Below, piece by piece: positions 11,455 to 22,400 of a stretch of DNA of 64,000 nt (positions within the stretch are counted from its first letter, which is position 1; every line of letters begins with the position of its first letter). The stretch lies in the NCBI GenBank assembly GCA_907165065.1, contig OU015540.1, forward strand, positions 1,348,001 through 1,412,000, read 5' to 3'. The translations under genes were made by a program, and so were the position numbers. The stretch comes from Caprimulgus europaeus (lineage: Eukaryota > Chordata > Aves > Caprimulgiformes > Caprimulgidae). The notes under the pieces are model-generated. The model had not been told where the DNA came from, searched no databases, and saw only the letters and a list, made by a program, of their open reading frames with translations.

Positions 11455-11889
11455 TCCATTAGGGCCACAAAAATGATCAGAGGATGGAGCAGCTCTGCTG
11501 TGAGGACAGGCTGAGAGAGCTGGGGCTGTTCAGCCTGGAGAAGAGAAGGCTCCAGGGAGACCTTATTGCCCCTTTCAATACTTGAGGGGCCTGTAAGAAA
11601 GATGGGGACAGACTTTTTAGCAGGACCTGTAGCGACAGGACAAGGGGTGATGGTTTTAAACTAAAAGAGGGGAGATTCAGACTAGATAGATAGAAGAAAG
11701 AAATATTTTACACTGAGGGTGGTGAGACCCTGTCCCAGGTTGCCCAGAGAGGTGGTAGAAGTCCCATCCCTGGAAACATTCAAGGTCAGGTTGGACGGGG
11801 CTCTGAGCAGCCTGATCTGGTTGAAGATGTCCCTGCCCACTGCAGGGGGTTGGACGAGATGGCCCTGAAAGGTCCCTTCCATGAGAGAC
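11455..11889 (+). repeat. CR1 LINE 3' fragment lacking the terminal tail
   Basis: CR1 landmarks run from 'aaaatgatcagaggatggag' through 'ctgttcagcctggagaagag' and 'gacaggacaaggggtgatgg' to 'ggacgagatggccctgaaag'. The usual 'caacccaaaccattctatga' end is missing after 'ggtcccttcca', so the 3' tail is lost or diverged. Confidence 0.92.
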
Positions 11890-11950
11890 TCAATGAAAGA
11901 CTTGTTTCTCCTAACAAGCTATTTAGGAAAAATGCTCTGTTGGCAATAGG

Positions 11951-11956
11951 TTTATT
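11951..11956 (-). terminator. Candidate RAB26 poly(A) signal
   Basis: TTTATT on the plus strand reads AATAAA on the RAB26 strand, about 1.4 kb after the stop codon and just before a CR1 copy. It is the nearest canonical hexamer I noticed. A variant hexamer closer to the stop is possible. Confidence 0.35.
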
Positions 11957-13338
11957 TTAGGATCCTTTTTCCTACTCATTACATTGGAGCCACTTGAAGC
12001 AGCAGCTGCTCCTCCTGCAGCTCACAGGGGAGGGTTGTGCTGCAGAGTCCGTGCCTGGGTCCCGGGCAGTGGCTGGGAGGGTCGGGAATGCAGCGCTGGA
12101 GCGAACACCCCCAGCAAAACCAGGGCAGGGGGGGTCTGAGCAGGGCGCCCGGGGCTGGCGCTGCCTGGAGGTGCTTTGATGTGGAGTGGCCCGTTCAGGG
12201 CAGAGGGCACCTGCTGTGCATGGGAGACTGTCACAGGAAGCTGCCAAAGGCCTGACACGATCCAAATGCCAAAAAATTCTAATTTGCACTTAGAAGTGCA
12301 GCTTTTTTTTTTTTTAAGAAAAAAAAAAGCCAAATGCCTGACACAGACCAAAGGGGTGAGGAGGCCCTTGAAGAGCGCTGGCAGAAGAGTGAAACATGTC
12401 AGATCATCAATGCCTGCAGCGTCCCCCCAGCTTTCTGCACTTAAAAGAGCTGTTCCAAGAGATCTCTGAAGATATCAAAGCATTGTTGCGGTCTGCAAAC
12501 ACTATCACGCTGACATCAAGGTATTTAGAAGAAGCTGCAATACATTGGATTTCTTCTCAATTAAAGTACTAGAAACGGCAGGAGGAAGAGAACCGAAGCC
12601 TTTACCACACAGATAAACACTCAGGGATCTCTGTACACCGGGCAGGGCAGCGGGAGCTCACTCAGACACACAGCTAAGCTCGTCTGCGGGGATGAGGAGG
12701 AGCCTTCATCGAGGAGCTGTTACAGCACGCGAAGGACGGACGGACAGAAGTCAGCAACTACAAAACCAGTTGCCTTGAGAACAAGTCTTTCCTGTGTGCC
12801 CCAGGCCGGGGCTCGGAACAGCAGAATTCCAGGTACAGAGGGGAAGGAAAGGGAATTCAGGACTTTTTCCTACCCAGATGTTTGGGGGAGAAGGGATTTG
12901 TCCCCCTTAGTCACGTCATCATTCCTACAAACGTTAAAGAAGCCTCACAACACTCCTGGCTGCTGTGGAACAGGTAGAGACAGCCGGGTCTGCCAACTGC
13001 CCCGGCCCTGGAAGGGGTGACGGTGACACCCCAGCCCATCCCCTCCCAAACACCCACCTCCCACCAGCTCGGGGACCAGTGGGAGCGGCCGGCGAGGGAA
13101 TCCGGGGGGCTCACGGTGCGGATGGGCGCGATGGGGGCTCAGGGAGCAGCGCCTGGCACGTCCCTGCAGCACATGAGAGCTTTTTTTGCTGCTGCTGCTG
13201 CTGCTTCCATTCCCCAGGTCCCAGCTCACCTTCCAGGCAGGTACAGACACGACAGACAGACATGCACACACGGGCCACGGGGAGAGAGCGCGGCGCACGG
13301 ACGCGGGGCGGTGAAGTCTCTGTACAATGCCGAGCGCA

Positions 13339-13441
13339 TTAGGACCGGCAGCAGCCCGAGCCTCTCACTTCCTTCTTCACGTAGTCGTGGAGCTTGAATT
13401 TGGGCTCGTTGGGCAGCTTCATGGACCTGTGCTTCAGCTCC
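13339..13441 (-). CDS. RAB26: RAB26 exon 9 (residues 230-263) and stop
   Basis: Completes the Lys codon and encodes [14 protein letters not shown] and [19 protein letters not shown] followed by TAA (13341-13339). The hypervariable tail ends in the dicysteine geranylgeranylation motif. The family often ends CCRP, and here the last residue is serine. Confidence 0.97.
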
Positions 13442-16400
13442 CTGTGGGGAGGGGAAAACCACGTTACTGCTGTGCCTACACTGCCCGGCCCAGCCCAGCT
13501 GAGCTGGGTCGGGATGGTTTGCTAATGCTCCTCGTGATGAGGCATTCCATAACCCAAGTGAGATGGGCAATCCTGGCCAGCACACGAGCTGAGGAGGGGA
13601 ACCCAGGGGATGAAAAGGGGGGTGACAGTGTCAGCCTTTATCTGCAGACACTGCTGTCCCCCTCACCGCAGAGGTGCCCAGCTCAGCTGCCACATCAGTC
13701 ACTTACTTTGCGATGGCTGTGAACGCCAATTCAACATTGAGGCCACTCTTAGCGCTGGTCTCCATGAAGGGCACGCCATACTCCTGTGGGACAAGGCACA
13801 CCGGGGTCAGGAACCTTAGAAACAGGAGGGAGAGCGGCTTCTCCCATGGGCAGAGAGTGATGGGACAAGGGAAAATGGTTTTAAACTAAGAGAGGGGAGA
13901 TTTAGGTCAGATATTAGGAGGAAATTTTTCACCCAGAGGGTGGTGAGACCCTGGCCCAGGTTGCCCAGAGAAGCTGTGGCTGCTCCTCCCTGGAAGTGTT
14001 CTCGGCCAGGTTGGATGAGGCTTTGAGCAACCTGGTCTGGTGGAAGGTGTCTCTGCTGCTGGCAGGGGGGCTGGGACTGGGTGAGCTTTAAGGTCTCTTC
14101 CAGCCCAAACCAGTCTGTGGTTCTGTGGTTCTCTGAAAGCCCCAGCAGCCCCAGCTGACCTCGGTGCCTGCTGCAGGAGCTCGTACCCTGGCAGAGGAGC
14201 TGTGGGCAGAAACAGCTGAGCAAGGGTTCACAGCTCAGGAATTCCTTACACAGCATCGGAAATAAGTTTCGAGGACAAAGAAGCGAAAAACATTAGTGAA
14301 AGCTTAAGGGAAGAAAAGCAGATGAGGAAGAAGAGGAGAACAAGACGAGGGAAGAAAAGCAAAGTACTCCCAGAGTTATTCTGGGTCAGACTGGTGTCCA
14401 GTGAAGCATTTCACTGGTGTACAGCATCAAGCAGGAGTGGTTGTACTCGCACATCCCTGCTCTGAGCACTCAGCCGCCGACCCCGCCGCAGCGGCCGGAC
14501 CCTCACGTACCTTGGCTAATTTTTCTCCATCTTCCCTTTTCACCACTCTGTCCTGGGCTGAGTCCACCTGCAAAGTAACGGCACAGAGCAATTGGGGATG
14601 GTTTGTCAGGTCAGCAGTGGGCAGCCCCCATGTGCCCATACACCCCCCAGGCCCCCCTGCCCGCGGCTCCGTCGGGAGGAGGAGGAGGCTCTGCCGGGAG
14701 GAGGAGGAGGCTCCGTCGGGAGGAGGAGGAGGCTCTGCGGAAGCCGTGGGGCCGGGCTCACCTTGTTTCCCAGTAACATGAGGACCACGTCTTGCTGCGC
14801 GTATTCATGAATCTCTGTCAGCCAAGCCTGGAGGGAGACAGCCAGAGAGAGGGGTAAGGACCAGCTCCGGGGAGGGGAGGAAGAGGAGGAGGATGAAGGG
14901 GGCTGCCCCAGTCGCAGGCAGGGAGCAGCTGGTCCCACAGATCCCCTGGGATTCAGCAGCACCCTGGGGAGAGGAGCTGCCTCTTTCCCCACGGTTGGGT
15001 GCCAGCCAGCAGCCAGCAACTCGGCCCTGGGGACACCCTGTCCCAGAGGGTGGGCGAGTGGGTGCCCCAGGGTGCCACAGAGACCCAGGGGACCCACTTT
15101 GGCTGCTGCCCGAGCCCCAGTGCTCCAGGACAACGGCCGCCTTTCAGCCCTGCTGCCTGCGCTGTCTGACCACGGGCGCTTGTGGGGCTTCAACCCCAGC
15201 TCCCCCTCGGCTGGGACGTTAAGACTGAAGCTGTTTTTGGAGGGTCAGGCTGAGGGTTTGCTGTGGGACGTGCCCCATGCCCACATCCTGGACGTGCTGT
15301 CCCCATGCTGAGCACACTTGTCCTCGCAGGTGGCTGAACCTGCCTCCCCAAGCCATGGGGTGGCTTCCTGCCCTCTAATCCAGCCTAATCTAATCAAACC
15401 TGCCCTAATTCCCAGTAATCCCTGACCCTGCAGTGCAAGCACTGCTGCAGCCCGTGCCCCAGCTCCGAGCACCAACACTGGGCTCACGGCAAGCGCCGGG
15501 TGATCCCCACTCCACCCAGCAGCACCCACCCAGCAGCACCCACCCCAGCAGCACCCACACCAGCAGCACCCACCCCAGCACCCAGCAGCCCAGACAGCAA
15601 GGGATGACTGGGGATTAGAGCCTGGCACTGATGATACCAGGGAGCCCAACACACACGGACACAGCCCCAGGACCCTGTCACACCCCGGCTGGGCTCAGGG
15701 TGCTCAGCTCCACGGATGGGCTGGTCCAAGGGACACTCAGTCCCTCCTGACAACCCCCTCGGCTCCTGCCTGGCTCCACTCCCACCCCATCCCTCCTTCC
15801 AGGGCCTCACACTCGCCCTGGGTGCTCGTTCCTCCCCTCCAGGGTGACACGAGCCCCATGGACGTCCCTCCTGTGTCCCCACGGGGCCAGGAGAGCTGAT
15901 GCTGCAGATGGGGCCGCGTCACCCAGCAGAGTGAAACCTCCACGTGATTTTCCATCTCGTTTCAGGATCACAACCTCCGTGCAGACCCACAGCCTGGGTA
16001 ACCACCAGCTCTCACCCTCCATCACACCCAGCAGACACCTCTCCTCCACCCATCCAGCTCCTCAGGATGGAAAATGTCACCACCAGCCAGTCCCAGTTTG
16101 TGTGAAGCATTCCTGGGGCTGGTGACACAGGAGCAGGGTGGCAGGACATGCCCTGTCCCCCGCTGTGGGGCTGCAGTCACAGGGGGGTGGCAGACATGGG
16201 GCTGCCAACAGAAGGATGCTCCAGAGCTCCAGACACCCCGGGCCAGGGGGTCAGGGCGGTGCAGGACCCCCCAGCAGCTGGTGTGGTGGATCATGGCTCC
16301 CTGTCCCGGGGTGCTAATGGCACCCGGCAGCTCCCACGCCCCCGCTCAGGGTGTTCCTGCAGGCACAGCCTGCTCCCGCAGACGCACGGGCTGTGCTCTG

Positions 16401-19400
16401 TACTCCATGTCGGGGACATGAGCAATTACATCCTCTTTGTTCAGGGCTAATTGCTCCCCGGGCTCTGCCGGCGCTGGCGTGGGTGGCCCCCAGCAGCTGC
16501 GTGGGTCCGATGGGCTGAGGGGAGGGGACACCGGTGCCAGCTCCTCTTCTCACTCAGTGCCGTGCCCATGGGCAGCACCCGTAGGGGAGCTCAGGGTCAG
16601 CCGGGGGGCCGGGTCTGTGGGGAGGGGTCCAACTTGGGTGGCACAACGGGCTCCCACAAAAGCCCTCAGGAAGGGCAGGTCTGCTGGGGACCAGGGGTGA
16701 GCAGCAGGATGTGACCCCTGCCCAGGCTGGGCACTAAGGTGGCTGGGGACAACGTGGCGCCGCAGCCTGACCCGTTGGGACCCGGAGGGGCAGAGGAGGA
16801 GGAGGAGGGAGCACCTTGCTCAGTGAAGCTGCCCGTGCTCATTTACTGGAGCAAGTCCTCCAGCTGGAGCTGTAATTACACACAATGTTCATTTGCTGGT
16901 GAGGTGAATCTGTCACCTCTTTTATTTGCTATGAAAGGGGAAACCTCCTCTGCTGTCCTCTGCTGTCCTCGTAGGCAGAGCTGCCGGCAGACAGGAGCTC
17001 GGCATCACCCACAGCCTGTCTGCAAACCATCACTGTTCACACCTCACAGCACTGCCTGGACTGGAAAAGCCCTTTAAGCTCATCAAATCCCATCATGAAC
17101 CCAACACTGACCAGTCCCCACTAACCCATGTCCCTCAGCACTGTGTCTACACGACTCTTCAATCCCTCCAGGGATGGGGACTCCACCACTGCCCTGGGCA
17201 ACCCCTTCCAGTGCCTCAGAACCCTTTCAGCAAAGAAATTCTTCCTCACATCCCATCTCAACTGCCCTGGGCACAGCTTGAGGCCATTTCCTCTTGTCCT
17301 GTCCCTTGGTCCTTGGTTGAACAGACCCACCCCCACCTCTCTGCACCCTCCTTGCAGGGACTTGGACAGAGCCAGAAGGTCTCCCCTCAGCCTCCTTTTC
17401 TCCAGGCTCAACACCCCCAGATCCCTCAGCCGGGAACTCAGCACACTCGTGCTCCAGCCATGCATCTCCTCAGCACTTTCCCCTCCCCAGGGCCGACCCA
17501 CAACCACGACCCAGCCCACGGCACCCGAGGGACGGGCAGGAGGGACCCGTGGGTGCTGCCATACCTGGATGTTGTCAAACGACGCTTTGTTGGTGACATC
17601 GTAGAGCAGGAGCAGGGCTGTGGAGACAAGGAGGGAGCGTTAGTGCCGGTGCTGTGGTGCCGGGCAGGGGCATGGCACCGCTCCCCGAGGTGACACACGC
17701 TCTGCTGCGGGTCACAGCTGGGGACACGGCGTTAAAGCACGGCCGAGGTCCCTGTGGCAAACACAAACAACACCCGAAATCCCCGGCAGGCAACGCCTCG
17801 CACGCCGCGTCTGCACCTCGGCACCCTCAGGCTGCTCCGTCCTCGGCAGCTGCTCCCTACGGGGAAACGGCTCCGGTGATCCCCAACTCACCTGGCTGGG
17901 GGTGGCGGTTCGGCCCCGAAGAGCCGGCGGGAGGGGGGGCCTCCCCGGGGAGGTGGCTGTGCTTACCGTGGGCGTCCCGGTAGTAGGCGTGGGTGACGCT
18001 GCGGAAGCGCTCCTGCCCGGCCGTGTCCCAGATCTGGAAGGCAAAGGGGAGCAGAGGGGTCAGACAGGACCTGCCCACCCGGCACCAAAGCCTGGAAGTG
18101 CTGAAGGCCAGGTTGGATGAGGCTTTGAGCAACCTGGTCTAGTGGAAGGTGTCCCTGCTGCTGGCAGGGGGGTTGGGACTGGATGAGCTTTGGGGTCCCT
18201 TCCCACCCAAACCAGTCTGGGGTTCTATGAAAACCACCACCAAACCCAACAGCAACGCTGCCAACCCAGGAAGCTGCTTCAGCCTTCTGCTTCGAGGGCC
18301 AGTAACAGGAAAAATGACAAGTGCAATAAATATTGACGCAGCATCTCCCGCTGCTCGGCACACGGAGACGATGGTGTGTGGCAAAGGGCTCCCAACATGT
18401 CCCTTAATCAGAAAATCCATCCAGCAGATGGATGTGTGGGGACCTGCTAATTTAATTTATCAGTTTTTAATGCAGCAATAGGTTTGCAGAGAGCCACGCT
18501 GCTGTCGGGGGAAGGTCAGCGCTAATGTCGTTACTGAGCTCCCAGCAAAGGGGTCAGAGAAACAGTCGGGTCTCGGGGGACACGAGATGTCCTGCATGTC
18601 CCCCAGGCTGGATGCAGGCTGGATCCCTTTGGAGGATCTCAGTCCCTCTCACCATCCTCCAGCTCTCCCAAAGCAGGAGCCACCTGGAAACACCAGGCAA
18701 ACCCCACTGCCTCCAGCCACAGTCACCAGTAAGGAGGTGGATGGGCTGGGACAGGGGTCACCATGGCCAGAACAGCCCCCAGCCTCAAGCAGGCTCCAGC
18801 CGAGGGGACAGAGCAGCCGAGAGGGCTTGTAAGGCTGCTCCAGGGTGGGAGATGTGATGGCAAAGGATGGAGATGGGGGACCCGCTCCTGGGGTGCTCCT
18901 GTGCCGAGGGGGAAAGCCTCAAACACCTGGGCGGACAAGGGAGCTGCCACCAGGGCCACGGGGACATACCTGCAGCTTCACCTTCACCCCGTCCACCGTC
19001 AGCACCTTATTCTGAAAGAGAAGAGAAAGGGCAGTGAGGGGTGAGCGTGGCTGTGGGACCCCCAGGACCCCGGGGAGACACAGTAACTCGCTCACACCCC
19101 TGCCAAGGTCTCCCCTCAGCCTCCTTCTCTGCAGGAGAAACAATCCCAGTTCCCTCAGCTGCTCCTCAGCAGACTGCTGCTCCAGACCCTTGTGAGGGCA
19201 GAGGGAGCATCTTGGCTCTGGCACATCTACACCGGGTGAGCAGCGAGGATAGGGGTGAGGGGAGCGGGCAGGAGGGAGCCGGAGCACTGAGGCAGGCGCG
19301 GGGAGAGGGGCTGTGGCTATAAATACCTCCACAGGCAGCCAGCGAGACGGGAGCGCAGTGATTCACAGCTCGGGAGCGGTAAAAATAGGCAGCCAGGCTG

Positions 19401-22400
19401 CGGGGTGGAGGAGCCACAAAGGGCTCGGGGAGCCGGCCAGGGGCACTGAGAAAATCCAAACAGAGGAGCTGCACCTTCCCCGTCACCCCAGGGGACAGGG
19501 ACCGCGCTGCCGGGCACCCATGTGGTGGGTGAGACAGGGCAGATCCACCTCCTGCAGCAGATCTGCTCCCCAAAACCCCAGGTCCTGGTGCCACACTGGA
19601 GGCACCGGCACGTCCCGCAGGGTGCAGGGGCTGGGAGCCCCAGGCTCTGCCCTGGCACGGTGCTCGTCCAAACACTGTCCCCAGTCGGTGGCAACCAGCT
19701 GCCCATGCCATCTGCCAGGGACCATGCCAGGAGCTGCGGAGGAAGGACAAGACTCCAAACTTCCCCACTGCCCCCGAGTGCACGGCTGCTCCAGATCTCG
19801 GCACAAGCGCCAGCAGCCCTGGCAAGGGACAAGGACACTGGGTGTGATGCATGATGATGACAAGGGACAAAGACATCGGGAGCTTCATGTTAAAAACAGC
19901 ACCAAACAAACGTCCCCCCCGCGGCCGCACCAGCACCCCCAGCTCACAGGAGACTGTCACCAAGGGGTGGCTGTGCCTGGGGACGTGGCCATGTCCTCAG
20001 TGTGGCCATGCTCCACAGGTGACTGGCCACTGTGAGTGGGAGGGATGGAGGGAGCGAGAACACAGCTCCAACCCCCAGCACGGACCAGCTGAGCCGAAGT
20101 GCCCATGAAGCTCCGATGCTGCACCTCATGTTCCAACCTCCACTGCAGGAGCTTAATTAAAAGCGAAGCTGGCAGCAGCAGGACTCACACTAATTAGGAC
20201 TGACCTATATTTTAGGGAGAAAAATGCTTAAACCTAATTAAAGTCTGCACATGGACCCAGGTGCTGCTGGACCAGGCTGGGGATAAAACAGATTTCCTGA
20301 GGTTTGGGTGTGGAACAGAGCAGTGATTCAGGGCAAGAGTTTGCAGAGATGCTCCTGCGGGCAGGGACACAGCCAGAGCCGGCCAGAGCAGTGGCTCCTG
20401 CCTGCATCCCTGCCTGCATCCCTGCCTGAAACCCTGCCTGCATCCCTGTGCCTGCATCCTTTCATCCCTGTGCCTGCATCCCTGCGCCTGCATCCCTGCT
20501 TCCCTGCCTGCATCCCTGTGCCTGCATTCCAAGCACAGGGCAGCTGGAAAATGCAGGTGAAGAAGCCAAGCAGATGTGGAGGCAGCAGGCTGGGCACAGA
20601 AGGAGCTGCCATCGGTGCCACATGAACCAGCTGCCCAAGCCTTCCCCCACACACAGCTAATAGACCTTCCAGCCTCCAGTTATGATTATTTTTTGAGGAG
20701 CTGTGGTTCAATGCTGTGCTCACAGCCCTTCAAAGGCACAGCTGGGGCGTTTAACAACTAATAAGCATCAGAAGACAAAGGACGAGGTGTGTCAGTGCAC
20801 TGAAACACGAAACACAGGGCTGTGTGCACACAATGCACGGGTGCAACGAGAGGGGCTGTGGCGTTCAGGGCTTGTTCTCAATCTCGCACGGTTTAATACA
20901 ACAGAGGCAATATCACAGCAGGCCACTGGCTACGCAAAAGCAGGCAGGAGAGCCAACCTCACAGCTCAACCCTCTTGTTGCTCTTTGCAATTTCAGTTTT
21001 TCTGTGTCCTTTTTCCTGGGGTTTTGACAATGTTAATAAACCACCTTCTAGGAGGGGCTGCAGTGGAATGCCTGCAGCACCTTTGTTGGAGGAACATGAT
21101 GCTGGTAAGTTAAATAATCCTCAGGAAGTCAGATAAATAAAGTTGGAACCTCACAGATGCAGGAAAAATTGAATCACCAAGTGCAGATGCTCCTCAGTGA
21201 AGAGCAGCGTTATCCACACGCCAACGGCCCCGCTGGCTGCAGCCCCGGCACGATCCCGCCCCAGTGACCGCGGGAGAGCGGCTGTTCGGGGACAGAGAGG
21301 AGGGAGGAGAAGGTGATGGAGTGAAACCCAGAGGATGATGCTCCCACCCAAACCGAGGTGTCCCCGCCGCCGGGCTGCAGCCCCGCAGTGCTCTCAGCTC
21401 AGCTGGTGAGCGGCTGCAGTTCGGGTGATGCCGTTCCCGAGGGGCCCCACGGTGCCAGCGAACACACCGGGAGCGACCGGCACATCCCGCCCCGGCACAT
21501 CCCGCCCCGGCACATCCCGCCCCGTCCGCAGCTGCCTGAGCCCACGCCGGTGAGGGCTGCAGCCTAACCCAGAGTCAGCAATCGCATGACAACTTGTCCT
21601 CTCCCCGGCTTTTCCACCCATTAACTCATTAATTAGAGCCTTAAAAATTAAATGGGATACATGATTAACTCGCTTCGCAACTAATCTGACAAGTGGAAAG
21701 CTGCTCACTGACACCAGTGTACTGGTTGCACTGGGAGCACTGGGCCAAGGCAGGACCTGGATCCAAATTCCCACTTGGCAAAGCCCGGGGAGCCCCCACC
21801 TCCGCGAGCACAAACGCTCCCGTGCCGGGAGGAGCTGGGATGTGGCTGTGATGGAGCCAGAGCAAAGTACCCACCACCTCCAGAAGTGGCTGCAAAAATA
21901 GCTGAGGGTTGATATGGAAATCTGCCCAAAACAGCAGGACACAGCATTCCATTTGCTCATTAAAAGCCTGAAATTTTTCCCACACACGCGCGTGCCGCTG
22001 CCAGCGAGCTGGTCCTGGTGGCTCAGCATCTTCTCCGGCCACCACAGCCTGGCTCAGGGACAGCCCGGCCATCTGCCAAGGTCAGGCCTGGAAGAGCAGT
22101 CCCACTTGGCTCCCTCAGTATGAGCAGGTCTCTCAAAACTTGGTCCCTCAAAATTAAAGCAGGAAAACTGAGTAATTTTGGCGACTGAAAATGAGAAAAT
22201 TTCATTTTCCTTTTAGAAACGGGGAAAAAAAAAAACAAAATCCTGTTTGCTTGCAGCCTGGGAGAGTTGTTTTGTTGGGACCCAACACTGCTCAGTTCAG
22301 CAGCAGACCCCGCAAAAAGCAGATTCCCAGGGCTCCTCACAGCAGATGGGGCTTCTGCTCCACTGCTGGAGCCATCCCTGAGCCCCCTCCTTGGAGGGGT

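Larger units (their letters stand above)
9966..13338. other. Region between SNHG19 3' end and RAB26 stop codon
   Basis: The two genes converge here. The right part (to perhaps 11951) should contain the RAB26 3' UTR. The middle holds a CR1 copy at 11455-11889, and at 12303-12330 a run of T's followed by a run of A's that could fold back. The remainder is moderately GC-rich unique sequence with no exon I can recognise. CTG units (about 13185-13206) lie just downstream of the RAB26 stop. Confidence 0.5.
14828..17564 (-). other. RAB26 intron 5
   Basis: 2.7-kb intron. It contains a 14-15-bp AGCAGCACCCACC repeat, a reverse CR1 copy, and a low-GC stretch at 16835-16930 with TAATTACA and ATTTGC words in otherwise GC-rich surroundings. 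No further exon is needed by the reading frame. Confidence 0.8.

Noticed and set aside
19166-19963. 265-codon minus-strand open frame in RAB26 intron 2
   Set aside because: No domain, low-complexity Pro/Ser/Gly content, and it overlaps a CR1 relic. No supporting splice context.
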